A stretch of 64,000 nt of DNA from Sinotaia quadrata (GCA_028829895.1 CM054177.1:81231163-81295162); one strand, 5' to 3'; positions 37,020 through 49,050 are shown, numbered from the stretch's first letter. The notes: generated from the letters alone by a model not told the origin. Made by a program: numbers and translations.

Positions 37020-37420
37020 TAGATATGTTTACACAGTATTTGGACTTGCATTGTCATTGAAATGCACTTGCAAAATGATTACCTTGTAGTAAACTCGTAG
37101 ACGTATTATTTTAGCACTTAAAATTGCATTTTTATTTAAATAAATAAACAAGTAAAATAATTACTTTGTTGTAAAGACGTAGACGTATTATTTTAGCACT
37201 TAGAAGTGTGTTGCTATTTAAATACACTAACAAAATAAATAAACTCAAAGAAAAAATATAATAGCACTGCGAATTGTATTGTTATTAAAAAAAATGCTCT
37301 AGCGAAATAATTATTTTATAGTAAACTCGTTGCAACATTTTTAGAGCACCAAGAAAAACATTGTCATTAAGTAAACTAGCAAAGTAATTTTTATATTTAA
37401 CTCGTAGATGTTATTACAAC
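37020..37420 (+). repeat. Degenerate tandem repeat, about 80-bp theme
   Basis: GTAAACTCGTAGACGTATTA ... ATTGCATTTTTATTTAAATA-like blocks recur four to five times with strong divergence. Confidence 0.6.
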
Positions 37421-37729
37421 TTTGACACATTCACAGCCATCTCAGTAAACTAATAAGTTACTTAATGATAAGAAGCCTTTTGAAATAATATGAAAATATT
37501 ACTTAAGAGTATGAAGTTAGTGATAACAAACTTGTAGAAATATTATGGCAGTGCCTGCTTTCAACAAAGAACAAACTATCCAACAATGTTAACAAAATAG
37601 ATTTTACATTAAAGCCCAAGTTTTTCAAAGCTTGCTCTTTCAAAAGAACATTGCACTTAAAAATTAAATGTAATTTATTACCCAAAGTTTGGGTTCAACT
37701 TGGTTCACAAAACAAAAGCAAACGTGAGT

Positions 37730-38015
37730 GGCTCATTATATTTACTATCTATTATGTAGTTAATGAGGTAACGTTTTGGAGTCTCAATATATGTACTATG
37801 TATTCTGTAGTTAAATGAGGTAACGTTTTGGAGTCTCAATATATGTACTAAGTATTCTGTAGTTAATGAGGTAACGTTTTGGAGTCTCAATATATGTACT
37901 ATCTATTATGTAGTTAATGAGGTAACGTTTTGGAGTCTCAATATATGTACTATGTATTCTGTAGTTAAATAAGGTAACGTTTTAGAGTCTCAATATATTT
38001 ATTATCTGTTGTGTA
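37730..38015 (+). repeat. About 51-bp minisatellite, 5 copies
   Basis: GAGGTAACGTTTTGGAGTCT + CAATATATGTACTATSTATT units with single-base length variation. Confidence 0.92.
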
Positions 38016-38092
38016 GTAAAATGAAAAGAAACTTTTATGGAGTTTCAAACTTTAATATATATTTTCATAATAAAATTGTCGCTCGTTTTAGA

Positions 38093-38505
38093 AACTTACT
38101 ATATTCTGTATGTATCACCTAGCAAACAATCCTAACTTACTATATTCTGTATGTATCACCTAGCAAACAATCCTAACTTACTATATTCTGTATGTATCAC
38201 CTAGCAAACAATCCTAACTTACTATATTCTGTATGTATCACCTAGCAAACAATCCTAACTTACTATATTCTGTATGTATCACCTAGCAAACAATCCTAAC
38301 TTACTATATTCTGTATGTATCACCTAGCAAACAATCCTAACTTACTATATTCTGTATGTATCACCTAGCAAACAATCCTAACTTACTATATTCTGTATGT
38401 ATCACCTAGCAAACAATCCTAACTTACTATATTCTGTATGTATCACCTAGCAAACAATCCTAACTTACTATATTCTGTATGTATCACCTAGCAAACAATC
38501 CTAAC
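38093..38505 (+). repeat. 41-bp minisatellite, 10 copies
   Basis: AACTTACTATATTCTGTATG + TATCACCTAGCAAACAATCC units appear identical across the array, so it expanded or was homogenised very recently. Confidence 0.97.
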
Positions 38506-39480
38506 CGCACAATACAAATGTGAAGACTTCTGTTCCACCAATTGACAAACATCTTACTAGAAGAATTTTCAGCCATTTTATCATCTAAACTGGATTCTTA
38601 AATGAATTCTGAGATTAACTGAATATGTGTTGAACATGTAAATAATGTGTACTATGGATTAAAATCAAGCAACTCAAATTTTTATTAGTAAATCCATTCA
38701 AGATGAAGATATACTATTTTTTGCATTCATAGGCAGTATTACAATATACTGTGTGCATTTAAGTGCAGTTTTCTAGAAACATATGTACATGAAAAAAGCT
38801 TCTCTGTCTAATCTATTTACTAACATTTTAGTTTTCAGTCATTTTAAACATTTATCAAAGTGTAATAATGTTCTTAACTGCAGATAAAACGTGTATCGTA
38901 GAAAGTGATAAAAGTAAGAATTTATTATTATTTATTAGAACTGAAACAATGAACTTCTGTAACAAATTAATATTGATTGCAATTGTCACATACATGTTTA
39001 TTGCACAATCTTAGAGAAGCTATTGTTTATGTGGGTTTTAGTTTCAGTAGCAACCAATAACCTAATGAGTTGAAATTGAATAGTATTAATTTTCTCTGAC
39101 TGCGCATGCGCAATGAGACTGATTACCTACCCTGCCTTGAAGGAAGTTGAGATTACCTCTAATGAATTGAAAGTGAGTGAGACACGATCTGCCGTTACTT
39201 CTATCGAGATGACGTGCAGCTATGACCAGTTACCATCTTTGCTCTGAAAGCAAGCTAGATGTCAAGAGCTTGTGAAGTCCTTGATTTGAAAGTGGGCAAT
39301 ATTACATTTCGTGTGGGCATAATATGGACAAAGTCCTTTTACCCACTTTGCTTTGAAGGTTGTTGAAATTACGTACTTTGATATAAAAACAAGGATCGAA
39401 GTAAAGACTGATTGCATCTCGGAATGCTAACTTGTATTATTCTGCATGCAGGCTAACAACCTCTTCTGAAATGAGTTCAC
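38506..39480. other. Intergenic, nothing recognised
   Basis: No supported gene. Weak internal similarity around 39110-39400 (TGAAAGTGNG, TTACCNACTTTGC) hints at an old repeat. Confidence 0.45.
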
Positions 39481-39573
39481 CCACACACATACTTAGATAC
39501 ATGCACACACACACAAACACACACATACACACACGCATACACACACATACACACACACACACAAGAACCCACT

Positions 39574-39617
<44 letters not shown>

Positions 39618-39710
39618 CCGATAGATAGATACGTAGGTAGGTAGATAGGAGGTAGGTAGAGAGAGAGAGAGAGAGAGACAGTTAAGTAGGCAGTTAGGTA
39701 AGTGGGTGTG

Positions 39711-39760
<50 letters not shown>

Positions 39761-39761
39761 C
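39481..39761 (+). repeat. (CA)n followed by interrupted (GATA)n microsatellite complex
   Basis: CA-rich to 39563, then GATA runs 39574-39617 and 39713-39761 separated by GTAG and GA-rich variants. Confidence 0.95.
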
Positions 39762-40005
39762 ATTAAATTTTGTAATTAATTTCGATCACGAATATTCTGA
39801 ATCTGCGCTATCGGTTATGACACATACAACATTAACATCTATTGTGTCTTGTGATGACATCCATTTTTTTTTTATTGTTTCGAGGTAACCATCATTCATT
39901 TACCACGTGTTCGTAAATGACGTGGCGCAATCTAACGTCAAATTTGTTGTTTTCAAAATAAATAAATCTAACGTATAAGAATGTCACTTTAAAAAAATCA
40001 AATAA

Positions 40006-40120
40006 CGTATATCTAACATTAAACCACAAAATGTTTATTGATGACAGTACTCCGGATCCATGCCAAGACACCGGAAGCAGTTGTTTGTATCCCTTAATTA
40101 TAATCACTGAAGCACTAAAC
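40006..40120 (+). repeat. Dispersed repeat shared with 35455-35555
   Basis: Contains ACATTAAACCACAAAATGTT, GGATCCATGCCAA and ATAATCACTGAAGCACT in the same order as the sequence downstream of GPCR-2. No receptor coding sequence accompanies it. Confidence 0.6.
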
Positions 40121-41205
40121 GGGTTGTAGTTTGATCAATTTACCTTTTCCTCTAGACAGACAAACTCCAGTTAAATGCTCATTCAGAGTTCTAAGGTAAC
40201 AGACACAATTATTTATTTTTATCAACTAATATTTAACAGGCATACGTGTTGCTTAATCACTCAAACAAGTATAATAGTGTCTCACTCACCAAAACAAAAT
40301 GTGTATGTGAACACTGTTCTTTCATTACCATTAGTGAGTGTATTAACGATATGCACTAACATTTAGAGAATAGCAGTATAGTTGTGTTTTAAATAAATGA
40401 TCATCTTTCTATTTGTAATTTAAAATTACTTTATTTTCTAATAATAACAATTTAGAGAATAGCAGAATAGTTATGGTTTAAATAACGATTATCATCCTGT
40501 ACATAATTTAAAATTATATATATTATTTATAAAATACCTACTAGTAGTTTCTTTTATATTTCTCTATTTATATTTGCATATTGTGTGTTTATGTCCCTAT
40601 AAGTGCTATATGTAGTTTTGTGTGTGTACTGTTTTATGTATTTAGTATTGTAAATCAAAAGCTTTTAAATTTAACAATGAATGGCCAATATGTTATTAAT
40701 TTAATAGTTGGAAGTCATATAAAGCTGAATCATATGAATTTCTTCTTATTAATATTTCAATTATTAGTATATTGTGCTATACATCATTTAAAGTAATAAT
40801 CAAGTACAGTTACAAAAAAACAATGACTTGAATTCTAAGGAAAATCTCTCAGTTTTTGCTACCTTACTAGTGATGGTATAATTAGTGCAACAAAATTTTA
40901 TAACTGTGCTAATATGATGTACTATGAAACAATAAACTGTAAAATAAAATAGTTAATTATGATCAAGTTACTTCAACTATTCATTTGTACATATATTATT
41001 AATATATGTTATTAATACTTAGTATATTTTTCAAATTAGAAATTTAAATCTAAATTTAAACTTATGCTTGCAATAGTTTTCCACACTCAGGCGCAACTGC
41101 CATTATTTATTATTACTATCAACGTCAAAATCAACATTATTATCGTCATATTATTAAAATTATTTTTGTTCTTCTTTACATTAATTAGTTTGACGCGTTA
41201 CCCTA
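40121..41205. other. Intergenic, nothing recognised
   Basis: AT-rich. TTTAGAGAATAGCAGNATAG occurs twice (about 40361 and 40451), marking a weak duplication. Confidence 0.45.
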
Positions 41206-41590
41206 GTTATCGGTTATGATCATTATTATTATTTAATCATCAATAACTAATTACTATCAATTTATGTTATTAATAATTCCCGCAAAGACACCACTCGTCT
41301 TTCTCAGTTGGTGGTTATGCGGGCGCTGTAAACGTTTTATCTCTTCTACAACATTAAAGACTAACATATACCATCACACAATATTTCTGTAGGTGGAAAA
41401 ACGTCTTACCAAAGGTGAAGACAATCCTTCTTTTAATCTACATTTAGTGAGCCCCATCCACCCACATTTTGTTCTCCAACATATGTTTATCAATATGGGT
41501 AAGAAGGTCAATAAATCTAACGAAAGATTTATTAAATCAATAATAAAATGCACAGCATATGAATATTTAATCATTTGACATTTACCTCAC
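41206..41590 (-). mobile_element. Family A dispersed repeat, right half
   Basis: Contains CATCAATAACTAATTACTAT, GGGCGCTGTAAACGTTTTAT, GTGAGCCCCATCCACCCAC and GGTCAATAAATCTA in the order of the 11.5-kb copy. The terminal block is diverged. Confidence 0.82.
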
Positions 41591-41689
41591 CAACAATGTT
41601 CGATTAGCGCTGGACAAACATTCAGTTTATCCTAGTGTAGACATTAGCAGTCAAGTAAATAAACATATGATCAAGTTCATCGATATCAT

Positions 41690-42330
41690 CATAACAAACT
41701 CATCCAATTTGGATGGACCGAAGGTTTTGTCGTTGTTGAAGAAATACTCTATTCTAATCACTTTGAATTTGAATACAACTCGAGTCCAGTCATAAGGGCA
41801 ATCTTTAGCTAATGGTAAATTAACTGACTGATAAAAAAAGAATGGAATTAGAACATTTCATACATGTTTGATATTGATCTTTTTTTTTTAAAATTAGAGA
41901 ATGCTTATGTAATTGTATCATATTGGTCCATGATTTGAATTATGTAATTGAACCATTATTTCTATGTTCACTAATTTGACTACTTTGTACATTATACTTG
42001 TGAATTGTGATTGATGTATTTCGTATGCTGTGTGCATATCGGGCTGACGAAATTGTTGCAGGATATCGTTAAGGTGAAAATGTTTGTAAGAGAGAAAGGA
42101 GTTTAGAGATGAAATATGCCTGAAATTTCGTGCTGCATTAATTTGACTTTTGCAGAGAAAGCACGCCTTTCTTTCCTTTCGCTTCAGGCATGAGTGAGTA
42201 CTGTACTTGTTTTGGTCACACTGGTGTATGAATCCAGCTTTGTCGTCAACCTATCAGTAAAACGTGTTGCTTAAGTTGATTCCTGCGAATTCTATTTGAG
42301 AGCCAGTACAGTGGAAATTGCGGCTTGAGT
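41690..42330 (+). mobile_element. Family A dispersed repeat, left half
   Basis: Aligns with 46600-47200: AACTCATCCAATTTGGATGG, CTCTATTCTAATCACTTTGA, TGTAATTGAACCATTATTTC, GTGTGCATATCGGGCTGACG and TTAATTTGACTTTTGCAGAG. It ends shortly before the Gypsy fragment. Confidence 0.82.
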
Positions 42331-42381
42331 TTGATCTCGAGAATTCACAAGATTATTTGAATGTTCTTCATGGTGTATTGA

Positions 42382-42489
42382 GTGTATTAGAGCCATTCCT
42401 CGTGACGTGCTTGATAGTGTATTAGAGCCATTCCTCGTGACGTGCTTGATAGTGTATTAGAGCCATTCCTCGTGACGTGCTTGATAGTG
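42382..42489 (+). repeat. 35-bp minisatellite, 3 copies
   Basis: GTGTATTAGAGCCATTCCTC + GTGACGTGCTTGATA three times, ending exactly where Gypsy-like coding similarity starts. Confidence 0.95.
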
Positions 42490-43040
42490 CAAGTGAAAAT
42501 CAGGACGATTCCCTACGAGGAGATAACCCTCTCCAAAACAAATGCTAAATCCTTTTGGGGGTTGGCTGGTTACTATAAAAATAAAGCATTCCAAAATTCA
42601 GTGCCATCGCCAAACCACTCATTGATTTGACAAGGAAAGGCAAACCTGACAGTGATTTGGAGTGATGTGAAGCCAGCTTTGCCAGTTTGAAAGACTGCCT
42701 TCACGAGCTCCTGTCCTCCATTTGCCTGACTTCAATGAGGAATTTATTCTCTGATATTCTGTGTCCAGTAGCTTATTCCAGTCGTATGTTAAATGTGGCT
42801 GAACAGAATTATTTGACTTCAGAGAAAGAATGTTTCAGAATTGTCTGGGCAGTCCAAAAATTCCAAGCTTATCTAAATGGTAAGCATTTCGTTATTCAGA
42901 GATCATAAACCTCTCGCCTACTTAGCACACTTGACTAAGGCAAACTAAGTGGTAATTACTACGACAGTATAGATATACAATGGAAGTCATCAAAGGCACT
43001 GATAATGTTTAGGGGCCAACTATTTTTCCAGAGCATTAAA
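42490..43040 (+). pseudogene. Ty3/Gypsy-type RT C-terminus and RNase H fragment, decayed
   Basis: Pieces in shifting frames match the RT-RNase H junction of Ty3/Gypsy LTR retrotransposons: IRTIPYEE, KSFWGLAGYY, KFSAIAKPLIDLTRKGKP, FASLKDCL, then PVAYSSRMLN, SEKECFRIVWAVQKFQAYLNG, DHKPLAYL and QYRYTMEVIKGTDNV. In-frame stops occur (for example in the tga after GATTTGGAG near 42660), with frameshifts around 42580 and 42900. An internal deletion after DFNEEFIL (about 42752) removes the segment that would hold the first RNase H catalytic aspartate. No LTRs are securely paired with it, although family A copies nearby are candidates. Confidence 0.85.
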
Positions 43041-44286
43041 ATGGACGTGTAAGGGTCCAGTACATATGTCTCTGTAAATACTAGGGAATATTTATATAAA
43101 TATTTTGTATTTTCTCTACGGTAGAGAGGAAGGAATAGTCTTACCCTGAGTTTATTTATATGATGCTAACATGTTTATATATGTATGTTGTATTTTCCTA
43201 TCACAAAGAGAAAAGAAATTATGGTGACTTTTCTTGATGAACTGTGTTGTATTTCTTCTTTAAGTGTGGCGAAATAAACGGGTCATATTCCAACTAATAT
43301 TGAGAATGGTTAATAATATATTTGATATTTTAATGCTCAATGATTATTGAGGCATGTAAAATTCTATTATCTTTATTTCTAACACGTGTTGAATTAATTA
43401 TGTGTACGCCTTAAAACCAAAATAGAATTTTGCCTTGTGAATAGTCATTCGCTTCGTATCATGACGAAAGGTTCACCGATAATGTTTGAAATTTACTCCT
43501 AATAGGGTAGATCACACGCACCATCACGGCATACCATAACCAATAACATAGGTGGCATTGGCGTCACGTGATTTTGTGTTTTGTTTCACAATACGTTTAT
43601 TCATTTTCATTTTTCACCTGTTGTTGCTATATGACTTGCATTGTCTTCATCAAAAGATATTAGCCGATATGTTGACTTGTAAGGAATTTTATATTGTAGA
43701 ATATAAAACATTCAAAATTTTCATATCATACTACTTTGATTTCCTTTGACGTTGCTTTTCTTCCATTTACTGAAATCAACTGTCTTCGGCACAATTTATG
43801 TTGTTCGTCAATAAATGTTTGGTACATTTGATTTAAGTTTTAATTTTGGGTCGTTAACGCACAAGTAACTGTACAAAAAGAAAATATGAGTATAAAATGA
43901 TTTTTTGTAAAATTTTCGAATACCAGTCTGTCAGATATTTGTCACGGTTTGCATTATCTCCCTTAGCCCGCTTGTGTTTTATGCCCCGCCTTTTGCGTCA
44001 CAGTCCGGTTGAACCAATCAACATCACTGTAATCTTGTGCAGTAATCAATGATTTAAGTCTTAAGTAGAAATTACAAGTAAAAATATTGGAAGTAAAGGC
44101 TACATTTGATTTTTCCTATTTTGCACTTTCAAAACACTTTAAAGAAAGGGTTCGTCCACTTGGACATAGTATTTCATACTTAAACATCATATAAATGTGA
44201 ACAAAACTTCTTTCGCTAAGTTATTATTATTAACAAGTATACTTGTTCTTTTTCTTAGGTCCACACTATACACATTATCAGATTTC
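43041..44286. other. Intergenic, nothing recognised
   Basis: No LTR, polypurine tract or gene could be identified downstream of the Gypsy fragment. Confidence 0.45.
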
Positions 44287-44450
44287 CATTATTTCGTCAA
44301 AATATTTACCAGTCATGTGACTCCATTTGCTTTGTTGTGATGTTAATGAAATCTTAAGATATCTAGTGTATCGCAGTATTTCGTCAAAATATTTACCATT
44401 TGCTTTGTTGTGATGTTAATGAAATCTTAAGATATCTAGTGTATCGCAGT
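44287..44450 (+). repeat. About 73-bp direct duplication
   Basis: ATTTCGTCAAAATATTTACC ... CCATTTGCTTTGTTGTGATG ... TATCTAGTGTATCGCAG occurs twice; the first copy has a short extra insert. Confidence 0.88.
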
Positions 44451-44852
44451 ATTTTCTCAAAGACATAAGGGCTTCGTTCGTTCGTGCCATGGTTTTATGT
44501 AGTATCATTACGCCTTCATTGCTTTGTGATTTGTCACGTGATGGCACAGAGTGTTTAATACTTCAATAGTTTTATCTCGAACTATTAAGTACCATTGACC
44601 TTTCCTCAGCTGTGTGATGAAATGAGTACTATTTTAATACTTCAGTCGCTTAATCTCGGTATGTTACAGTAACATTAGACTTCTTATAATAGGTCATTTA
44701 CGGTAATGTCATCAGACTTCAGAGTTTTTAGGATGTAATACGGTACCAATAATCTTCATTCGCTTTTACAGTATAACACAATCACATAGCAATATATTGC
44801 ATCAAATGATTGCATAGGTCTTTAAAGGATAAAGTTGTATCTTACAACTTCA

Positions 44853-45005
44853 TTCACTTTCACAGAATAATTTAGTATCATAAACCTTCATTTAAATTCA
44901 CAATAGTGTACAGTATCATAAGTCTTCATTTAATTTCACAATATTGTACAGTATCATAAGCCTTCAATCAAATTCACAATATTGGACGGTATCATAAAAC
45001 TCATT
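44853..45005 (+). repeat. 37-bp tandem repeat, about 4 copies
   Basis: CTTCATTTAATTTCACAATA + GTGTACAGTATCATAAG units with moderate divergence. Confidence 0.85.
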
Positions 45006-45030
45006 CTAATTTACAATAGTGTAAGGTGTC

Positions 45031-46465
45031 TGTGACAGAGCAAAGTTGCCTGAACGTATTTATGAAATAATTATCGTATTTATGCTGCTAACAGTTAATG
45101 TAGCAAGATTTGGAAAGCATACTTCTTGCATTACACTTTAAGAAATCTGTAAAGAAGTCAGAATTCTTCGGAACCATCGCTAAACGATCGCCTGGAGCGA
45201 GATTACCATGCCACCCTTTGCGAAATTTGTCGAGGTCGAAGTTTCTTTCAAGCGAGCAAACCAAGCTGAGTAACAGCTCACTCAGAGACGATTACCAGTT
45301 CAAGGCGGCTGGCCATTAATAACTCTAATCAAGGCAGAAAGTGACCTGTTTAGAAAATGTTTTGTCTCTCGTCGCTTTGATACTCTTTGTCATCATGTCC
45401 GGCCCTAAAGGCTGATCGTGACTTATAATGAAATAGTGAACTTACAAATATTTTCTTGCAATTTAGAACTATTAATGTTATGGTTGTCATTAAGACCAGA
45501 GATGATTTCACGTATTTAGAATGTTGACTTATGGGTTTGCAATTAGATTTTTAAATGTTTTCATGGTACTTGAACTGATATTCTATGATTTGTAATTAGA
45601 GAGATTTTGTACATTGCATTGTTGAAAATATGGTATAGTTCCTAGTGGAAATATTATTCGTGAATTTTATTATGTTATATTGTATGCTCATATGTGTGAA
45701 ATGGGCTAATGAATTTTATTACATGAATGTCATTTTGAGAATGCTTGTAGAGAGATATTGAAGTGTAGAACATTTTAGACCTGGAACTTACAGGCTGTCC
45801 CTTGATTTGACTTTTCCAGAGAAGATTGCACCTATCATTATTCACTTAAGACTGCATTGATCTACTGCACTCTACTTGAGCTATGTTGGCACGTGTGTCC
45901 AACATTATTTGTTACACTTGCTGGCAAGATGGTTGCTGGAAATTGGTTACGTGAATTACTGTTCAATAAACCAATCAGTAGAAGTTGGGTCTGGCTTTAG
46001 TCTGGAGAGATTGCACACATAATTCTTGGTACAGTTCGGATAGCGTGCCTTGAGGCGCACGTTAAACCCATTATCCAAAACAGGCAAAGTGGGTCTGTGA
46101 CATTGTTGCAAAATCCATGCCAGTGACAGCAGAACCCATAGGAAGGTCGTGTAAAATTAACTATTGTTCTTTCCACTCCAACTCTGATTCTGTGATGAGA
46201 AATAGAATCACAATTTGATTATTGATTACTAACTTGACTACTTCATTGTTAGGATAGAGACTGAATAAGTGGTGGACATTATCTGAACATTTATCATCAG
46301 TAGAAATATAAATGTCTGTGTTCTTTTTAAACTATTTTTGTTTGGATGTTTTGATTGTTGATGTAATAAAGTTATTGTTGTTTCTTATTTGTCTTTCTTA
46401 CGCACACTATTTAAATTATGTGTGGCAGAGTAAATAAAATTTGTTAAATGTCAATGTGACATGAC
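45031..46465 (+). mobile_element. Family A, diverged older copy
   Basis: Starts at a TGTGACAGAG terminus. From about 45530 it tracks the next copy block by block: ACATTGCATTG, GGGCTAATGAA, GAGAATGCTTGTAGAGAG, TTGATTTGACTTTTCCAGAG, AACCAATCAGTAGAAG, TTGATTGTTGATGTAATAAA. The 45110-45320 part (GC-richer, open for 69 codons) has no counterpart elsewhere and is unassigned. Confidence 0.6.
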
Positions 46466-46470
46466 TTTAG

Positions 46471-47735
46471 GGTACTGCTAATGACGATGCTTTTTTGTAA
46501 GTGCCAGAGTTAAAATAACAACTCAGGTAAAGGATATGCTAGAGCTTGATGCAATCCAAGCCTGTTCCAAGCAGATGAGAAGATTTTTTACTAATAGTCT
46601 CACACTTGCTCATAACAATTTCACCCAATGGGGATACATTGAAACTTAATTTGTTGAAGTTCAATACTCTAGTTGCTTTCGTTTTGACTGAACTGAAGTC
46701 TGGTTATAAAGGCGATCGTTAGCTTATGGTAAGTTAACTGACTGATCAAGAAAGAATGGACTTATAAATATTTCCTACATGTTTGCTATTGATCTATGAT
46801 TGGAGAATTCCTTATGTAATTGAACCATTATTGCTATGGTCACTAATTTTATTACATTGTACATTATATTTGTGTATTTTGATCAATGCTATGTTTCTTA
46901 TGCTGTGTGTGTATCGGGCTAATGAATATTGTTGCAGGACTCGTAAGTTGAGAATGTTTGTAAGAGTGAAAGAGTTTAGAGAAGAAATATGCATGAAACT
47001 TATCACTGCCCTTAATTTGACTTTTGCAGAATGGAACATGCCTTTTGATGCTTTTGATGTGTTCTATTTTTTTCTAAACTTGTATCCACTTTTGACTGGA
47101 GTGACTACTCTACCGGATCATGTTGGTGTGTGTATACAGCTTTGTCATTGAAATTATCAGTAAACGTTTTGCTGCAAGTTTATTCCTAGGAATTCTGTTT
47201 GAGAGGCAATATGACAAAAATTGAGGTTTGAGTTATATAAAGTTGATTTGACTGCTGATGTCTATGATAACTGAATAAGTGTCAAATCTAATGTAACATT
47301 GTTGTGAAGTGATGGAAATGTCAATGCTTTTTTGATTATTTTGATTGTTAAATTAATAAATTTATTGTTAAAATTATTAATCTTCTTGTACATATATTAA
47401 ACCCTTATGTTTGAGTAACAGTTGGTGGTTGGGGTCTCGTTAAATATAAATAAAAGACGGATTTTTATTACTCTTTTCGTAAGAAGTTTTCACTGCAGAA
47501 GTATTGTGTGACAGTAAAATGTATGTCTTATTATTGTGGAAGGGGGAAGACTTTTACTAAAACCGTATAATCCGCAAAGAAGAGACGAGTGATGGCCCAG
47601 GGAGAATAATTAATAAACATAAATTAAGATTTCTACATCAATTGTAATTAGTTATGGATGATTAATACTACTACTACTACTACTACTACTAATAATAATA
47701 ATAATTAGTAGTAGTAGTAGTAGCAAAGGGGTGCA
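46471..47735 (+). mobile_element. Family A, most complete copy
   Basis: About 1.26 kb from TGTGACATGACT to GGGGTGCATGACA, joining the left-half blocks (as at 6850 and 41690) to the right-half blocks (as at 7640 and 11448). TGTGAC ... TGACA-like ends would fit a solo LTR or an element with short terminal inverted repeats. An open frame (46783-47151, 122 aa) is not preserved in the other copies, so I do not call it a gene. Confidence 0.7.
47667..47723. repeat. (ACT)n-(AAT)n-(TAG)n triplet palindrome
   Basis: Eight ACT units, then AAT units, then about six TAG units. The outer runs are complementary and can form a hairpin. It lies inside the family A right end. Confidence 0.9.
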
Positions 47736-48025
47736 TGACAATTTGGAGTACTATTGGGTGGATAGGGGCTCGCTAAAATAACTTAAAAGACGGATTTAAT
47801 TACTCCTTCAGTAAGAAGTTTCACCTGTGAAAGAAATTACGTGTTAGTAGAACGTCTAAGTGTTGTAAGGGGTAGAGTCCTGCAGCATCAGGTGATTCAC
47901 CAAGTGGGAGACAAGTTGGGTTTCTTAAAGGGATTTGTTAATAAGATATGAATAAAGATCCAATCCACTTGAACTTGTGAATTATTGATTAATAATAATA
48001 ATAATTATAATCAGCCGTGGGCATA
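47736..48025 (+). mobile_element. Family A right part, tandem partial copy
   Basis: Repeats TTGGGTGGATAGGGGCTCGC, ACGGATTTAATTACTCCTTC and AATAAGATATGAATAAAGAT, and ends GGGCATACGTCACA. It follows directly on the previous copy. Confidence 0.7.
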
Positions 48026-48134
48026 CGTCACACTACCATAATACGTCACTCCAAGTACTGGCAGTATCGTGGGATACGTACTCCCAATCTCGATATACAT
48101 GCAGCACTACTTAAAATTTCGCAGGAAATTATAT

Positions 48135-48590
48135 TGTCACAATATTGTACATACATTACAGTACACTTAAGAGTCTTGCCGTGACACATGATTGCCTCGT
48201 CACAATATTGTACATACATTACAGTACACTTGCCCTGACTCATGATTGCCTCGTCACAATATTGTACATACATTACAGTACACTTAAGAGTCTTGCCGTG
48301 ACACATGATTGCCTCGTCACAATATTGTACATACATTACAGTACACTTAAGAGTCTTGCCCTGACTCATGATTGCCTCGTCACAATATTGTACATACATT
48401 ACAGTACACTTAAGAGTCTTGCCGTGACACATGATTGCCTCGTCACAATATTGTACATACATTACAGTACACTTAAGAGTCTTGCCCTGACTCATGATTG
48501 CCTCGTCACAATATTGTACATACATTACAGTACACTTAAGAGTCTTGCCCTGACTCATGATTGCCTCGTCACAATATTGTACAAACAATA
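48135..48590 (+). repeat. 63-bp minisatellite with dimeric (126-bp) higher-order pattern
   Basis: Units run GTCACAATATTGTACATACA ... GATTGCCTC. Most neighbouring units alternate between CCGTGACAC and CCCTGACTC variants, and one unit lacks 9 bp in frame. Unit length is 21 codons, so the minus strand is open for 180 aa (repeat VQYCDEAIMSQGKTLKCTV) and the plus strand for 158 aa. Near-identity of copies gives no evidence of coding selection. Confidence 0.94.
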
Positions 48591-49050
48591 CAGCATACTT
48601 AAGATTCTTGCCTTATATTGATATTACACAGACAGTAGAGCATACTTAAGATTCTTGCCTTATATTGATATTACAGAGACAGTACAGCATATTTAAGATT
48701 ATTGCCTTATATTGATATTACACAGACAGTACAGCATATTTAAGATTCTTGCCTTATATTGATATTACACAGACAGTACAGCATATTTAAGATTCTTGCC
48801 TTATATTGATATTACACAGGCAGTACAGCATACTTACGATTCTTGCCTTATCAAGATATTACACAGACAATACAGCATACTTAAGTTCTTGCCTTATACT
48901 TATATTACACAGACAATACTGCATACTTAAGATTCTTGCATTAAAACGATATTACACAGACAATACAGCGTACTTACGAATCTTGCCTTGTCACGATATT
49001 ACACAGACAATACAGCGTACTTGCCTTGTCTCACTATTGTATGGATAATG
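48590..49050 (+). repeat. About 47-bp minisatellite, 9-10 copies, related to the 63-bp array
   Basis: ATATTACACAGACAGTACAG + CATACTTAAGATTCTTGCCT units. The ACAGTACA ... CTTAAGA ... TCTTGCC core is shared with the preceding 63-bp units, so one array was derived from the other. Confidence 0.9.

Noticed and set aside
46783..47151. 122-aa hydrophobic open frame
   Set aside because: It lies inside a family A repeat, and the frame is broken in the copies at 41.7 and 45.5 kb.
48046..48588. 180-aa repeat protein on the minus strand
   Set aside because: The unit is a multiple of three and lacks stops on both strands; copies are near-identical with no codon bias in changes and no flanking exon.
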